NCBI GenBank assembly: GCA_014529385.2
Contig: CM043966.1
Span: forward strand, 93,879,087 to 93,943,086
Reading direction: 5' to 3'
DNA length: 64,000 nt
Source: Adiantum capillus-veneris
Taxonomy: Eukaryota > Streptophyta > Polypodiopsida > Polypodiales > Pteridaceae
Under the pieces are notes generated by a model. That model made no database searches, was not told the origin of the DNA, and saw only the letters and a list, made by a program, of their open reading frames with translations. Every line of letters begins with the position of its first letter. The first letter of the stretch is position 1. Below, piece by piece: positions 22,646 through 34,959 of this stretch. The translations under genes and the position numbers were made by a program.

Positions 22646-22904
22646 TTACTCTCCCCTTGAAGAAGTGTTTTCGTCCTCGGGAAAAAAAGTGGGAAACTTC
22701 TTCTTAAGAGCACTAATGTTTTCCCAAGTGGCACCTTCTTCAAGTCAATCTTTCCACTTGATTAAAGCTTGTCGACATACATGATGACGCGTACGTAAAT
22801 CATGATAGTCAAGAATCTGCTCAGGTTCATGCGGTGGGGTAGGAGGTTCAACGAAATTTACCAGAATCTGTTGGTCAATGACATTGTCGTCCCCATGTAA
22901 TCAT

Positions 22905-23880
22905 TTAAGTAAATGGCTTACATGAAACATTGGATGGACACGAGATGTGTTGGTAACGAGAGTTTGCAGGCATGATCACCAACTCGCTTGAGTATCTTGA
23001 AGGCCCACAATATCTTGGAGATAATTTAGGCGTTGGCCCAGTCTTTAGACTTTCCGAGTGCTGTGGCACACGCAAAAACAATTCTTCCCCTTCCTCAAAG
23101 GTAACTTGCCGACGTTTCTCATCAGCATACTTCTTATACCGATCCTGCGCTTGCCGGGCATTCTGACGAGTGAGTTTCAGCATATCCATATGGTCTTGGA
23201 GAAAATCCTTAACGTGCTGGAGTTTTTCAATTGCCAACCCCACCGTAACGGGTGACCTAGGCTAAAAACCATACATGAGCATGAAAGGCTAAATCCACTC
23301 GTGACATGCTCAACACTGTTGTAAGCAAACTCAAGAAGAGGTAGATACTCTTCCCAGTCTATTTCTTGCTAATGTATGCGCATAGCATATCCTCTAGCAC
23401 TTGGTTAACTCGTTCAGTTTGACCATCCGTTTTTGGATGATCTGCTGGTACTGAGGTTAAGTTGTGTACCCAATCGTTTAAACACAGCCCTCCAAAATGA
23501 CTGTTAAACTAGGGATCACAATCACTCACAATGTTACTTGGCAAGCCATACAACTTGTACAAATTGTCCACAAATAACTTAACTAGTTATGGAGTCTTTA
23601 TGATCGGCTTAGTTGGAATAAACTTGCATAGTTTAGTCAATCGATCTACGACCACCCATACTGAATCATGACCTCGTACACTGGTTGGTAAACCCACAAT
23701 AAAATCCATAGAGATACTTTCCCATTTCCCGTTGGGAATCTCCAAAGGATGTAAGAGTCCTTCATGTGCTCTGCTTTGTTAACTTGACATTTTTGGCAAT
23801 GCAAGGCATAGTCTTGAACAAAGCCATGTAAACCTGGCCAATAAAACTGTCATTGTACGAGAGCATAAGTCTTTTTAATA
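22905..23880 (-). pseudogene. Integrase of gypsy element 2
   Basis: The best frame (22905-23243) has EKLQHVKDFLQDHMDMLKLT and ARQAQDRYKKYADEKRRQVT, then FEEGEELFLRVPQ, typical of the gypsy integrase C-terminal half (the QxRQKxYADxxRR and GDxVFL blocks). Upstream, 23250-23880 is degraded integrase core with several stops; pieces such as the substrate-binding and DDE regions can only be traced in fragments. Confidence 0.75.
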
Positions 23881-23890
23881 CTTGGGTGTC

Positions 23891-24568
23891 CTACACTTGG
23901 ACTCTCTTGACATTCATAAGGAATTTGGCGCCGAATGTCTGTGTCTGTTGGTACACAAACTCTTTCCTTGTGGAGTAGGTACCCATTATCGATGGAAAAA
24001 TTCTTTCATCACTGCAGTTCATCACTCGATGGAGGAGAAACTGGTGTGTGGAGGTTAATGACACACTACCATCATTGGAGTGGAAAGGATCCCTCATTTG
24101 CACATGGCTCCACACTTTGGAGTATGCATCATCATGCTCATATTTGCCCTTCAAAGAATCCAAAAATTCATTGGGAAGTTTCGTGAACAAAAGGGAATTG
24201 ATCTCAAGCATACAACTAAGAGCATCGGCCACCACCACTTCGTATCGTCCTTTACGATATAGGAGCTTTGTGTCATACTCTTGAAGGATCTTATCCCACC
24301 TGGCCTTTCGACCCTTCAAGTCTGTTTGTTGTGTAAACCATTTTATGCTTTCATGGTCAAACACAATCTCAAATTGAGCTCCAAACAAATAATGCCGCCA
24401 TGTCTTTAAGGCAGACACTATTGTGTAGAGTTCGCGTTCATAAGCATAATAATTCTGCTGCATTGAATCAAGATTTTTGCTTTCAAATGCAATTGGCCTC
24501 CCCTCTTGTAGAAGGACTACTCTAATAGCACGGTTACTGGCATCCATTTCCAAAATGAATGGCTTCAA
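23891..24568 (-). pseudogene. RNase H and integrase N-terminus of gypsy element 2
   Basis: A 225-codon open frame, the longest in this element. It contains FILEMDASNRAIRVVLLQEG, RPIAFESKNLDSMQQNYYAY with ERELYTIVSALKTWRHYLFG, then IKWFTQQTDLKGRKARWDKI and EVVVADALSC, the catalytic order of gypsy RNase H. The end (FVYQQTQTFGAKFLMNVKRV) is a corrupted start of integrase. Confidence 0.87.
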
Positions 24569-24569
24569 A

Positions 24570-25600
24570 GGATTCCCAATAGCTAAAATAGGAGTTGTAG
24601 CTAATGCATCCTTGAGTGTATCAAAACTATGCTATTGAGCGGCCCCCCATTGGAAGGTCTTTCTTTTTCCTTTCAGTTGGTCCGTCATTGGAACATCAAT
24701 ATTAGCATAGTTTTTAATGAACCTTTGATAAAAACCTGCAAATCCCAAGAAAATCTGTAACTCTTCCAGATTTTTAGGAGAAGGCCACCGTCAAATGGCA
24801 TCCACTTTGGATTGATCCATGTGCATCCCAGTAGCTAAGATAACATGCCCAAGATAGTGAATATCCTCCTTGAGAAAATCACACTTGGATTCTTTGGCAT
24901 ATAACTTATGTGTTCGTAACAATTCAAACACCTGCTTCAGATGTTGCAAGTGCTCTTCCTCAGAAGCACTATATACAAGAATGTCATCCAGAAAAACGAT
25001 AACAATTTTCCCAAGTACGGTCTCAAGACACTATCCATGAGTGTCATGAATGTTGCGGGTGCATTGGTTAACCCAAAAGGCATAACCAAAAACTCGTAAT
25101 GTTCAAACCTTATCCGAATGCAGTTTTGTATATATCAGCAAGTTGAATACATACTTGGTGGTAACCCGACCGCAAGTCTATCTTCGTAAAAATACGAGTG
25201 TAAGTGAGCTTGTTGAACAACTCATCCATGCGTGGTAATGGGCACTTGTTCTTAACCGTGACCGTATTTAATCCATGGTAGTCTACACACATGCGCATAC
25301 TACCATCCTTTTTCTTCACTAATAGGATAGGAGAAGCCCATGGTGAAGAATTCGGCTGGATAAACCCTTTGCTAAGATAGTCAGCAAGCTAATGTTCCAC
25401 CTCAACAGCTTCAGGATAACTCATTCTGTAGGGTGGTTTACTGAGTGGTTTACTGCTTGTAACCACGTTGATGCCATGTTGCACAGATCGTGTCGGTGGT
25501 AATCCTGATGGCAAATCATTAGGAAAGACATTGTGAAATTCCTTTAATAAATTTTTTAACTCACTACCAACCTTTGCTTGTTGAGAATTAGCCATTGTTG
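24570..25600 (-). pseudogene. Reverse transcriptase of gypsy element 2
   Basis: Frames 25389-25595 and 25110-25319 give [69 protein letters not shown] and [13 protein letters not shown]. The active-site box FLDD is at 24983-24994 with [11 protein letters not shown] after it. Stops occur near 25388 and in the fingers. Standard RT order is kept. Confidence 0.87.
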
Positions 25601-25770
25601 GAAGAGATGGGAGAGAAGCATGCGGCTCGAGGAATGTTCAATAGTTTCAACATTGGAAAGAAAATGACACAATGAGTAGCACAAGAAAACTTAGTCTATT
25701 TCATTATCAGAAACGAGCTTCATAAGCTCTATTGTACATATCAGTGGTGAGGAAGGCACATTCTTCTCTC

Positions 25771-26169
25771 CTAACAACAACCATGTGCGCCATGGGATTC
25801 AAACATCAGGCTGTTGTGCTTGTAGCTACGCTTTAGTGATGGTCCTAGGCTATGCAACCATTCTCTACCAAGTACCGCATCTGCCCACTCCATATTCATA
25901 ACCTGGAAATCCAAGGATGTGGAATAGCCTTGTATTTCCAAGGGTACAGCTCTGACTTGAGTATCCCATACTTTGGCATCATAACCATCATCATTGCTAC
26001 CTTGTAACGGTGGGAACTCAGAGTTTGGGGCAATTTGAGTTTTTTTCACTAATCCATAGTTAATGAAATTGTAAGTAGACTCGTCATCTACCAAGATACG
26101 CACCTTGTGCCCTTGAAGAGATCCGTGCATTTGCACTAACTCATGTGGACCAAAGGTCTGTTGCCACAT
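25771..26169 (-). pseudogene. Protease of gypsy element 2
   Basis: A 132-codon frame with LVQMHGSLQGHKVRILVDDE, STYNFINYGLVKK and ADAVLGREWLHSLGP. The active site, usually DSGA, reads DDES here, so this copy would be inactive. The ILGxxWL-type closing block is preserved. Confidence 0.8.
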
Positions 26170-26184
26170 AGACGTTGTGATACA

Positions 26185-27374
26185 TCATTCATACACCACC
26201 TCGGTGTGTGTTACCTCCACCATGGAGAAACGTGAACAAGACTCAAGAGGCAGCAACTGCGCTGTGTGCATTGCTTTCTCCTTGCAGTGAGCAACATATT
26301 TGCCCTTGGGACAATCCTTTTTGCCATGGCTTCTCTTTTTTAGCCTTCCCAAATTCCTCAGGAGAGAGAGGACCACAAAGACCCCTTGGGGTTTTTAGCT
26401 GCTTCAGAATTGGCTACTAGAAATTTTCTTTTATTGTGCCCATACTGTGTGCGTGTATTACCATCTGTATTAGCAGGCACGTGATTATTATGTGATTTAT
26501 TTTCATCTGGATCATCATGATTGTGTGCTTTCAATATGGCCTCCTCAAGTGTTTTAGGGTCATGAGTCTTGACGTGCTTCTTAAGCTCTGGCATCAGACC
26601 ACGGATAAACCCACATACTTGTTGAAGGTGTCTAGCCCTTCCAACTTGAGGATAACATCCCGATAGTGAGAGATATATTCAAGCAATGATGGATGTTGGT
26701 GCATGAAACACGTATCCCAAGCCATCCAATTTCTATCTGCCTCATTTGTGGACAGAAACTCTTTTCAAAACATAGTCTCAAAGGCTGCCCAACTCTGTGG
26801 TATGATATTCTTCTCCTTGAGAGACATAGGCCTTGCCTTCCAGAGTCAGACTTGCCTGGAGTGCTTTGACTGCATCCGGAGTACGTCGTAAGGCGTGAAT
26901 TCCATCCCACTTGCTGAGAAAGATACTCATTGCATCTTATTTGCGATCTCGGTCCTCTTCCTTAAAAGTTGGTGGCTTGGTGTTTTTCAACAACTCGTCC
27001 ACCTCCTTTGCAGTGAGAGAGTGTAGAGAACCCGGAGATGGACCTTGTCCATGACCAGAAGGGCTTTGCCCCTGATCGGCAACGTGCTCATGCATGTGTG
27101 TGTCAATAGGGCCCTTGGCATGTTGTTGTATAAATTGTATCACTAAAGTGAATAATTTACTGACATTTTCCTTTAAAGAAGCAAATTCGTTTTCATTAAT
27201 GGGATCTGTGCTTGAAGTGCTCAAAATTGCTTGGATATCAAGCAATTCATAAGCGTCATCTCCTCCTATCGCGTCGTGGACACCCTCCGTGAGAGTATCC
27301 AGCTGCGAGCCATAATGGGGAGGATCATGCGTATTGTGCTCTAAATCAAAGGTCATGTTGATATCTGAATCCAT
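26185..27374 (-). pseudogene. gag of gypsy element 2
   Basis: The likely start is the Met at about 27374 (MDSDINMTFDLEHNTHDPPH). The first frame ends in a Pro/Ser-rich segment and KNTKPPTFKEEDRDRK. Later frames carry AWDTCF-like capsid remnants and MPELKKHVKTHDPKTLEEAI, the usual gypsy Gag C-terminal helix, followed by a degraded CCHC region around 26300. Stops near 26940, 26770 and 26358 break it. Confidence 0.75.
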
Positions 27375-28124
27375 GGAAACACTGTGCAGTGTGTGAGAGA
27401 GAAAGAAGAATACCTTGATTCCAAAAACAACTTCGTAGCCGTAGTATGCACCACCGATGTGGGTAGGTAACCGGGCTAATGATACCTGCAATCGTATGGT
27501 AGTCGAAGTTGCAAATTCGAGATATTAAGATTGTTGTAATATCACCGCGTTTGATTTGTAGTACCAACATGTTCCGTCGAGCTTTCCTTGAAACAAGATT
27601 GATATTCAATCCGGAAATATTACCGTGCAAAATTTTGCAACTTCAGCAAGCGACTGGTGGCTTGCCGAAGGATGTCGAAGGATGTGCCAAGATGCAAGAC
27701 CTTGCCAAACTATGTATGACGGGGTTGTGTGTTGCTTGTATGGGGTGTATGCCGGGGTGGGCATGCACCCTATCTTAAGTAATTTGCCCAAGGCCAAAGG
27801 ACTCAGGGAATTACAATATGAAATTGATTGCAAAGCTTGGCAATGGCGCTCACTGTAGAGCCACCGAGAGAGAGAAAAGGAGAACCCGTTGCATGTGTTG
27901 CTTGGCCTCGCCCGTTGCAGTGACGGGTACCTTGCAGCTTGTCCTCGCGCTCCCGTCGAGCTCCACAGCACAGGGTTTCAAGCAGGTCGACCCGTCACCT
28001 CCCTTCGCCTCAAGAGGCCCTACACATGGGTCCTTCCGTCTTCATCCCCGCCTAGCAAGAGGTGAACTCCACAGTCCTTGCATGAACATGCAAAAAAGAC
28101 CACGCCCTTCTTGGCTAAGTTTAG

Positions 28125-28277
28125 CTCTAATACCAATAAGAGGCCCAGGGAACTACAATGCTTTGGATTCACCACCCAACCTCCCATACATAGCCCCTTA
28201 GCCTCTAAATCCTCAGTCCACATTGGCAGCCGGCCTCTTGGCCTGGTGACCCCCCTGGGTATGCCCTTGGCCTGACA
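28125..28277 (-). repeat. 5' LTR and primer-binding site of gypsy element 2
   Basis: The LTR is 28137-28277. Just inside, the minus strand reads TGGTATTAGAGC (about 28124-28135), one base off the tRNA-iMet primer site. Confidence 0.88.
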
Positions 28278-28282
28278 GGAGA

Positions 28283-28546
28283 AGTTATAATACATAGCCT
28301 TTTTGGAGGGCGGACAAGCATAATTTAAATTCGGTCATCAAATGTTGTCAATTGTTCTATTTTCTCTCTCTTTTCAAGTATTGTCTATGCCAAACTAGTT
28401 AGCTGTAAATTGCTATGTTGCTTTCTCAAATTAGGTACTCTCTCTATGCTCATTAGGAACTTGTTGTTAATGAAATGCTCACTATGTTATCAATTTCCAC
28501 TACATGCAAGTCACTAGCGCAATAAATGTTACATTGGTATCAGAGC
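28283..28546 (+). repeat. End of 5' LTR of element 3 and its primer-binding site
   Basis: The interrupted LTR resumes after the second GGAGA and ends AATGTTACA at 28533. TGGTATCAGAGC at 28535-28546 is a perfect tRNA-iMet primer site. Confidence 0.9.
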
Positions 28547-28935
28547 TATTGGTTTCTCTTTTCTTGCTCAAGAAGAGAGGTTCTGAAGCTTGCTAGAAAT
28601 GGTTGGTGTTATTAATTGCAAAAGATTAACTAGAATATGAATTTTTCATCCTTGAAGCACGCTTGCTTTATGCAGTTAACGGGGATACCGTCGAGAGGTA
28701 TGGTCTTAATAATGGAGTCATACGGGGCTTAACCATTTATCGAGCTATTAGAAGCTTTACAAGAACCTGTATTGTCTTGGAACTGTTGAACCCTCTCTTC
28801 TATTCCTTGCAATTAATAATATTTGAGCCACATGTATAGATGATTGAGTGCTTATCTTTGAAGGTAATGACGAGTAGCAACTAGGGCTTGAAGTGCCAAA
28901 GTACAAGTAAAAATTTACATCTAAAATTTGCTAGT
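28547..28935 (+). other. Leader of gypsy element 3
   Basis: About 390 bases between primer site and gag. No open frame of note; this is probably the untranslated leader with the packaging signal, by position only. Confidence 0.5.
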
Positions 28936-30430
28936 ATGGCTGACAAAGGAAAAGAGATTGAAATGAATGTTGATAGCTTTGATTTTGCTAATGAAAGAGT
29001 AACTAATGATGCCCCTATGCTTGTAAACTATCTTGTTTCTAGGATTCAACAAGCCCTGGGCAATCCATCCCTCCATGGTGAAGTGCTACTGCAATTGCTC
29101 ACCCATGGTATTCTCCAAACTTCCCACCAAGAAGAGAGAGTACCTTGGAAAGCTCTTGGTGAGACTTCCAAAAGAGGACTCTCTCTGATAAGGGAAGAAG
29201 AGGAGGATCCGTACGAAGGGCTCAAAAACTTACTACTCGATGAGGCATCTCCCTCTCAAAGGAGAACCCAAGTTTTAGAGCCCCCACCAAAAGAATGAGA
29301 AAGAAGCGAGCCTCCTGCCGCCTCGATGGAGATGGATCCACGAAGACGGTGGGCAAAACGTTCTCCAACACCCCCTAAACGGAGAAGACCATCACATACT
29401 CCTCTTCACCATAATTCAAATAGAGAAGAGAGGATACAAGAGAAGAAAAAGGCGAGAAAGAGGCCACCCTCTTCTCCATCTTCCTCATCCTCTTCCTCTT
29501 TTGATGAAAGTGATGGTGTAGAAAAGGAGGAACAAGGGAAGAAAAAGGTGAGAAAGAAGTCACCCTCTCCTCCATCCTCCTTATCCTCTTCCTCTTCTGA
29601 AGAAAGTGATGGTGTAGCTCTCAAGCCGCCCAAGAGAAGAGGCCATAGGAAATCCTATGCCGCTTGGAAAAGGTCGTCCAAGCTCAAAAAGCTCAAAGAG
29701 GAAGGAAATTAATCTCTTTCCTTACCTATGATGGCACTTTTGGTGCTAGGGACAAAGTCTTAGCTTTTATCCAACAATTCAATGATGCGTTTGGAGATGA
29801 GGGCTTCAGGGAGTACTCTAAGCTACATCATGTAGCTATGCATTTTCAAAAGTCCACTAGGCAATGGTGGTCTAGCCTACAAGCAAACAATGAAGCTCCA
29901 CAAACATGGAAAGCTTTAAGAGTTTCCATCATGAAGCAGTTTTTGGATAGCGATGCCAAAGACAAAGTACTCACCGAATGGCGAAGCTTGAAGCTCTCTC
30001 CCTATGAATCTATTCATAAATATGTAGACAAGTTTTGGGATTTACATCTCAAAGCCACTATCTACAAAAAGATGGATTTTGAAGAGCAAAAACAACAATT
30101 TTGTGCGAGTTTATTTGAGGATATGGCGGAGCATGTTAACTCCCAAAGGCCACACACCATATCTGCGGTCATACACCATATTATGGTGGCTTCAAGAATC
30201 AACTTCTAACAAGGGGCTAAGAGAAAATTAAAGCCCATGGAAAACAAGGACTGTAATGAGCCTAAGGGGAAGGACAACACCAACAACAACAAAGCTAAGG
30301 AGAAGGGAGTTTAAAATAAATTCTCTCCCAAAGAGCTAGAGTGTTATTGAAAAGATAACCGTTGTTTCAAGTGCGGGGAGCAAGGGCATACCTATCGTGC
30401 TTGCCCCCACAAGAATACACGTAATGAGCC
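28936..30430 (+). pseudogene. gag of gypsy element 3
   Basis: It starts MADKGKEIEMNVDSFDFANE at 28936. A very basic and Ser-rich linker with two similar Arg/Lys/Pro/Ser blocks (29326-29712) follows, then the capsid core LISFLTYDGTFGARDKVLAF, HVAMHFQKSTRQWWSSLQAN and a zinc knuckle CFKCGEQGHTYRACPH (C-x2-C-x4-H-x4-C) near 30371-30418. One stop at 29296, a frameshift near 29700 and stops at 30209, 30313 and 30349 interrupt it. Confidence 0.85.
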
Positions 30431-30980
30431 TCTTAGAGCTACCTTGGTCGAAATTCAAGAAGAGGATGCTCATCACAAAGGATATCCTCTATGTCATGCT
30501 TGGGGAAAGGTAAGAGAACATGATGCTTTCATTCTCTTTGACCTTGGTTCTATTCACAATTTCATATCCACAGAGTTGGCCACCAAGCTAGGCATCCAAG
30601 CCTATGAGATGGGAGATGTCCTATCTGCCGATGGTGCTTTCAAGGGGCAAGAAGCCTCAGTCACTCCCTTAATTGGGAAATTGAGGCTCCGCGTCCAAAG
30701 CTATGTGGACAAGGAGGATTTCTTCATCTCTCCTCTCAAGCATGAGGATGTAATCCTAGGGGCACCATGATTTGATCGCATGACTGCCAATGTTAAATTC
30801 CCTGAGAGACAAATCCACTTTAGGTACAGGGAAAAAGATATGTACATAGATGCTAAGGAGTTGGGTAGTACCATACCCATTGTACATAAGCAAGCTTTCG
30901 ATAAGTTAATAAAGAGCTCTATTTACGTATACATGATTTTTGTTAAAGATTCTCAAAATGACACTAATGTTTTAGCAAAA
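30431..30980 (+). pseudogene. Protease of gypsy element 3
   Basis: Frame 30444-30770 has HDAFILFDLGSIHNFISTEL, where the usual DSGS/DSGA reads DLGS, and DFFISPLKHEDVILGAP at the closing block (normally ILGMPW). A stop replaces the Trp. The linker to RT (30780-30983) is open. Confidence 0.8.
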
Positions 30981-30983
30981 TAA

Positions 30984-31884
30984 GATATAAAAAATAAAAA
31001 GGAATTAGAGTTATCCAATTTCCTCAAGGGATTCCAAGATGTATTTATTGACGACATCCCTTGTGAGCTACCTCCCAAACGAGGGGACGACGACCATGCA
31101 ATTGAACTTTTTCCAAGAAGCTCACCGCCTAATAAACCACCTTACTGAGTTTCTCAAGCTCAACAAGAGGAGATTATACGAGAAGTGCATGAGTTGGTTT
31201 AGAAATACATGGTTAGGCCTAGCTCATCTCCATTTTGTTCACTAGTGTTATTAGTGCAAAAGAAAGATGGCACATATTGTATTTGTGTCGACTATAGAGC
31301 ACTAAATAGGATCACTATCAAGAATAGGTTCCCCATTCCATAGGTAGAAGACCTATTTGATAAGCTACAGGGGTTGACCTACTTCAGTAGGATTGACCTA
31401 AAAAGTGGCTACCATCAAATAAGGATAGTTGATCAAGACATTGTGAAGATCGCATTTCCCACCATGTTTGGTCTTTATGAGTACATTGTTGCCTTTTGGC
31501 TTGACAAATGCACCAACCACATTAACAACCTGATGGAGAAGCTATTCAGGCCTCACCGATGGAGTGTTCTTTGATGATATAATCATCTACTCTAATTCAT
31601 CGAACGAACACAAGCAACACCTCCAGGTAATATTTCAAGTTTTACGAGAGAATAAACTTTATATTAGTCGAAAGAAAAGTGAATTTTTCTTACAAGAGAT
31701 TCAATATTTATGTCACATTATCTCTCAAGATGGCATCCAAAAGGATCCATCAAAGTTAGAGGTAATAAAAGGATGGCCTATTCCAAGGAATCTGCATGAA
31801 CTAAGAAGCCTTATAGGTATGTGTGCATACTATAGACGCTTCATAAAAAATTCTCACAAATTGTGGGACCACTGCATGACCTAA
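30984..31884 (+). pseudogene. Reverse transcriptase of gypsy element 3
   Basis: Traceable blocks are [71 protein letters not shown], the active-site FFDD near 31567-31578 with IIIYSNSSNEHKQHL, and LRSLIGMCAYYRRFI. MPFGLxNAPxxF is altered to AFWLDKCTNHIN. At least five stops or shifts are present. Confidence 0.87.
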
Positions 31885-32560
31885 CAAAGAAAAACGTTAG
31901 GTATATATGGTCCACCAAGGAGAACAATGCTTTCGAAAAGCTTAAAGAGACGCTTTTCTCTCAACCTGTGCTTACACTGCCGAATCTCTCAAAACCCTTT
32001 GAGGTCCAATGCAACGCTTGTGGTGATTGCCTTGTTGCTATTTTGCTCCAAGAAGCTTAAAGAGACGCTTATCTCTCAACCTGTGCTTACACTGCCGAAT
32101 CTCTCAAAACCCTTTGAGGTCCAATGCAACACTTGTGGTGATTGCCTTCTTGCTGTTTTGCTCCAAGAAGGGCATGCCATAGCCTATGAAAGTCGAAGGC
32201 TCAACCCTATTGAGCAAGCTCTAGGTATATATGAGAAGGAACTCTTAACAGTTCTACATGCTCTAGACTCGTGAAAGCACTATTTATTGGGGACTCCTTT
32301 CATTCTGCAAATGGATCACCAAAGCCTTAAGTACTTCAAGACGCAGATCAAGCTCTCCTACAAACAAATGAGGTGGGAGAATTTCTTTTCGCAATTTCAT
32401 TTTCATATTGCTCACATTGCTAGCAAGCATAATTAAGTAGTCGATGACTCTCGAGGCGGCCAAGAGTGAATGCGGTATCCATAGCACCTAACAATGTCTA
32501 TCTTCTATGATAGATGAGTACGCTATCGATCCGGATTTTAAAGATGTTATTTTAGCCCTT
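31885..32560 (+). pseudogene. RNase H of gypsy element 3, with internal duplication
   Basis: KENNAFEKLKETLFSQPVLT and PNLSKPFEVQCNACGDC begin the domain; catalytic DAS is altered. A 115-bp segment starting AAGCTTAAAGAGACGCTT at 31938 is repeated at 32053. The second copy continues into HAIAYESRRLNPIEQ and YEKELLTVLHALDS. Because 115 is not a multiple of three, the duplication forces a frameshift. Confidence 0.85.
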
Positions 32561-33914
32561 GCACTAGGAAAGAACCATTTACCTTACAAGATGGTTATCT
32601 TCTCTATGGCAATAGACTATGTGTTACTAAATTACTACGTGAGAAAGTAATGTATGAGTCCCATAATCCTTCTTATGCGGGGCATAGAGGGATTCAGTCT
32701 ACCCTAAAAGGAATAGAAACATATCTGTATTGGCCTGCCACAGAGTATCTTTTGAAATGTGTGGTATGCTAAAAGACGAAGTTTGATAGAGGTAAGCAAC
32801 CTAGATTGCTTCAACCTTTGCCAATCCCTAATTCCCATTGGAGAGCATATCCATGGATTTTATCTTTGGATTTCCCAAGTCTATCCATGGGAATACAGGA
32901 ATATGGACGATAGTGGAGAGGTTTAGCAAACAAGCACATTTTATACCTGTCAAAAATACTATCAAGGCCCATCAAATGGCAACCCTCTTTAGATCACAAA
33001 TCTTCAAATACCATGGCTTGCCAATGTACATAGTGTCAGATAGAGATCCTAGAATGACCAGTAATTTTTGGAAGGGTCTCTTTGAGAATTTAGGTACAAG
33101 GCTAAACTTCTCTTTGGCCTATCACCCACAAATGGATGGCCAAATTGAAATAGATAACCTAACAATTCTTGATCTACTAAAAGCTTATGTCACAGAAGTA
33201 GATCAAAAGTCCCAATGGGAGAAGTACTTACCTTTAGTGGAGTATGCTTACAATAACACTATACATACTCCCATGTGAAAAGCACCTTTTGAGGTGATAG
33301 AGGGAAGATAAAAAAGTCCCATGCTACTTAAGGTACATGGGAAGATCTTTGCTTTAGATGAATATAGCCGAGATCTACAAGAAAGATTAAGGGTGCTATT
33401 TCCATCTCTCAGCAAAGGCAAAAAGCTGTTGCTGGTAAGCACATAAGAGCTCTAGCCTTAAAACAAAACGATTGGGTCTTGCTTAAGTTTCCCAAGGCTC
33501 GATTAAGGCACACTACGGGCAAGAATCCTACGGGACACCAAAAGTACTATGCTAAGTTAGCAAAAAGGTACTATGGCCCCTTTCAGATTCTTAGGCCAAT
33601 CAATGAGATGACCTATCAACTCAAGTTGCCCAACCATTGGCTCATACAAAATGCTTTCCATGTGAGCCTATTAAAGCCTTACAAAGGAGATCCACCTCAA
33701 GAAGCAACCATTGAAGATCCATCGGAGATTCATGACCAAGAAGAAGTACTGCAGCCCGAGTCCATTCTTTGACACCACGAAGACAAGATATTATGAGGCG
33801 GTAAGACTATCTGATGATAAAAATTATCCTTTTGAAGATGCTAGATGGATGCAAGGCATACAATTAAAGGATAACCTAAACCTTTTCAATGCTTACAATG
33901 ATTCCCTAGAGTAA
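32561..33914 (+). pseudogene. Integrase with chromodomain-like end, gypsy element 3
   Basis: Core frame 32838-33278 holds SMDFIFGFPKSIHGNTGIWT, ERFSKQAHFIPVKNTIKAHQ, YIVSDRDPRMTSNFWKGLFE and SLAYHPQMDGQIEI, the DDE region. Frame 33479-33772 holds [20 protein letters not shown] and [18 protein letters not shown], the GPF/IHPVFHVSxLK module. A shifted tail ends KNYPFEDARWMQGIQLKDN (33711-33914), matching the end of a chromodomain. This places the element among chromoviruses. Confidence 0.87.
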
Positions 33915-34255
33915 GCAAACATAAGTATGTATAAATGAACAAAGTTTTTGTCTTATACGACTCTCGTTTTTCTTATTGTGTACAAATGTTAATTAGTATG
34001 CATGCTTAGGATCATGTTTGTGGAGACGACGTCTCCCGAACACCAAGTAGAGCTTGTCACTCTACTATGGAAGATTGATACGGACTAATGTGTAGGCATG
34101 CTTGCAGCAACTAAGGCTCTCAAGCACCAAATGAACTAGTCATCCATTTTGGAACGGTGTCGTAGAATAAAATAGGGATCCTCTACCCGCTAGCAAATGG
34201 ACTAATGACTAGGATTTATCTTCTCAACCTCATAGTCAAGGATGACTATGATTTC

Positions 34256-34858
34256 AAGGGAGAGGTAATGTCATAAAAACTAATATCTAATTCTCTCAAA
34301 TAATTTTCTCATGTTAAACTGATCATTTAATATGGGGAGGTACCAGGGGAGTAAAAGCTAGAATATTGGTAAGGCTGCCAGATCGGTCTCAACAGGGATC
34401 TAAAGAGGGAAAATAGGGATCCAAAGGGAGATAGTCTGCAAAAGAGCAATGTGCATCGATGGAGCTTAAAAGACCTAAGGTTCAGCTCCATTAAGACTTC
34501 CATAGGATAAAGTTCCTAAATTTGATTAAATTATCCAATGGCCAAAGTGGGAGAAAATTGGATGGTTATGGGAAGACTAAAAAGTCTTCCCACATCCCTA
34601 GGAAGGAGGGGGCGAGCCCTAATGGTAGGGTATGAGAGAGAAATACACACACACACACATACACACACACTCCCAAGCTCTCCCAAAAGGGAAGAATGGA
34701 TGCATGGCAGGCTCCTAGGCTAGTTGCCCCCAATTTCCCCTCAAATCGTATTGGATAGCCATATAGGTGGACCAATGAGAATTAGGCTAGAGTAAAATTA
34801 GTCTAATCAATTGAAAAATGCTTGATAAAATAACCAATAGAAATTAAGCTCCCTAGAA
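34256..34858 (+). repeat. PPT and truncated 3' LTR of element 3
   Basis: AAGGGAGAGGTAA precedes the LTR start TGTCATAAAAAC at 34269. The match to the 5' LTR stops near GCTCCCTA(G)AAG at about 34858; the remaining 1 kb of LTR is missing and copia D sequence follows. Contains a short (AC)n at 34645-34670. Confidence 0.88.
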
Positions 34859-34959
34859 GAAGGTGGAGCAAGTCAGAAACAAAGTCAGTTCTTGAATGTT
34901 GGAACTAAGGCAAGAAGGGCCACATCAAGAAGAATTGATGGTTTAAGAATAAGAAGGAG

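Larger units (their letters stand above)
22525..28277 (-). mobile_element. Gypsy element 2, short-LTR, in the LTR of element 3
   Basis: A complete 5.75-kb minus-strand insertion flanked by GGAGA on both sides (22520-22524 and 28278-28282). LTRs are 121 bp (22525-22645) and 141 bp (28137-28277). The minus strand carries PBS, gag, protease, RT, RNase H, integrase and PPT (AAGGGGAGAGTAA, near 22646-22658). Genes are broken by stops but all domains are recognisable. It is the best-preserved member of the family that also gave element 1 and the solo LTR at 2891-3053. Confidence 0.92.
21123..34858 (+). mobile_element. Gypsy chromovirus element 3, with a nested element in its 5' LTR
   Basis: A plus-strand Ty3/gypsy element. 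The 5' LTR spans 21123-28533 but only about 1653 bp are its own; the rest is element 2. Then follow a primer site (28535-28546), gag, protease, RT, RNase H, integrase with a chromodomain-like end, a PPT (34256-34268) and a 3' LTR from 34269 that breaks off near 34858. Both LTRs start TGTCATAAAAACTAATATCT. All genes contain stops or shifts. Confidence 0.9.

Noticed and set aside
27625-28275. Plus-strand frames of 60-130 codons over the leader and LTR of element 2
   Set aside because: They run antisense to the element and cross its LTR; no domain.
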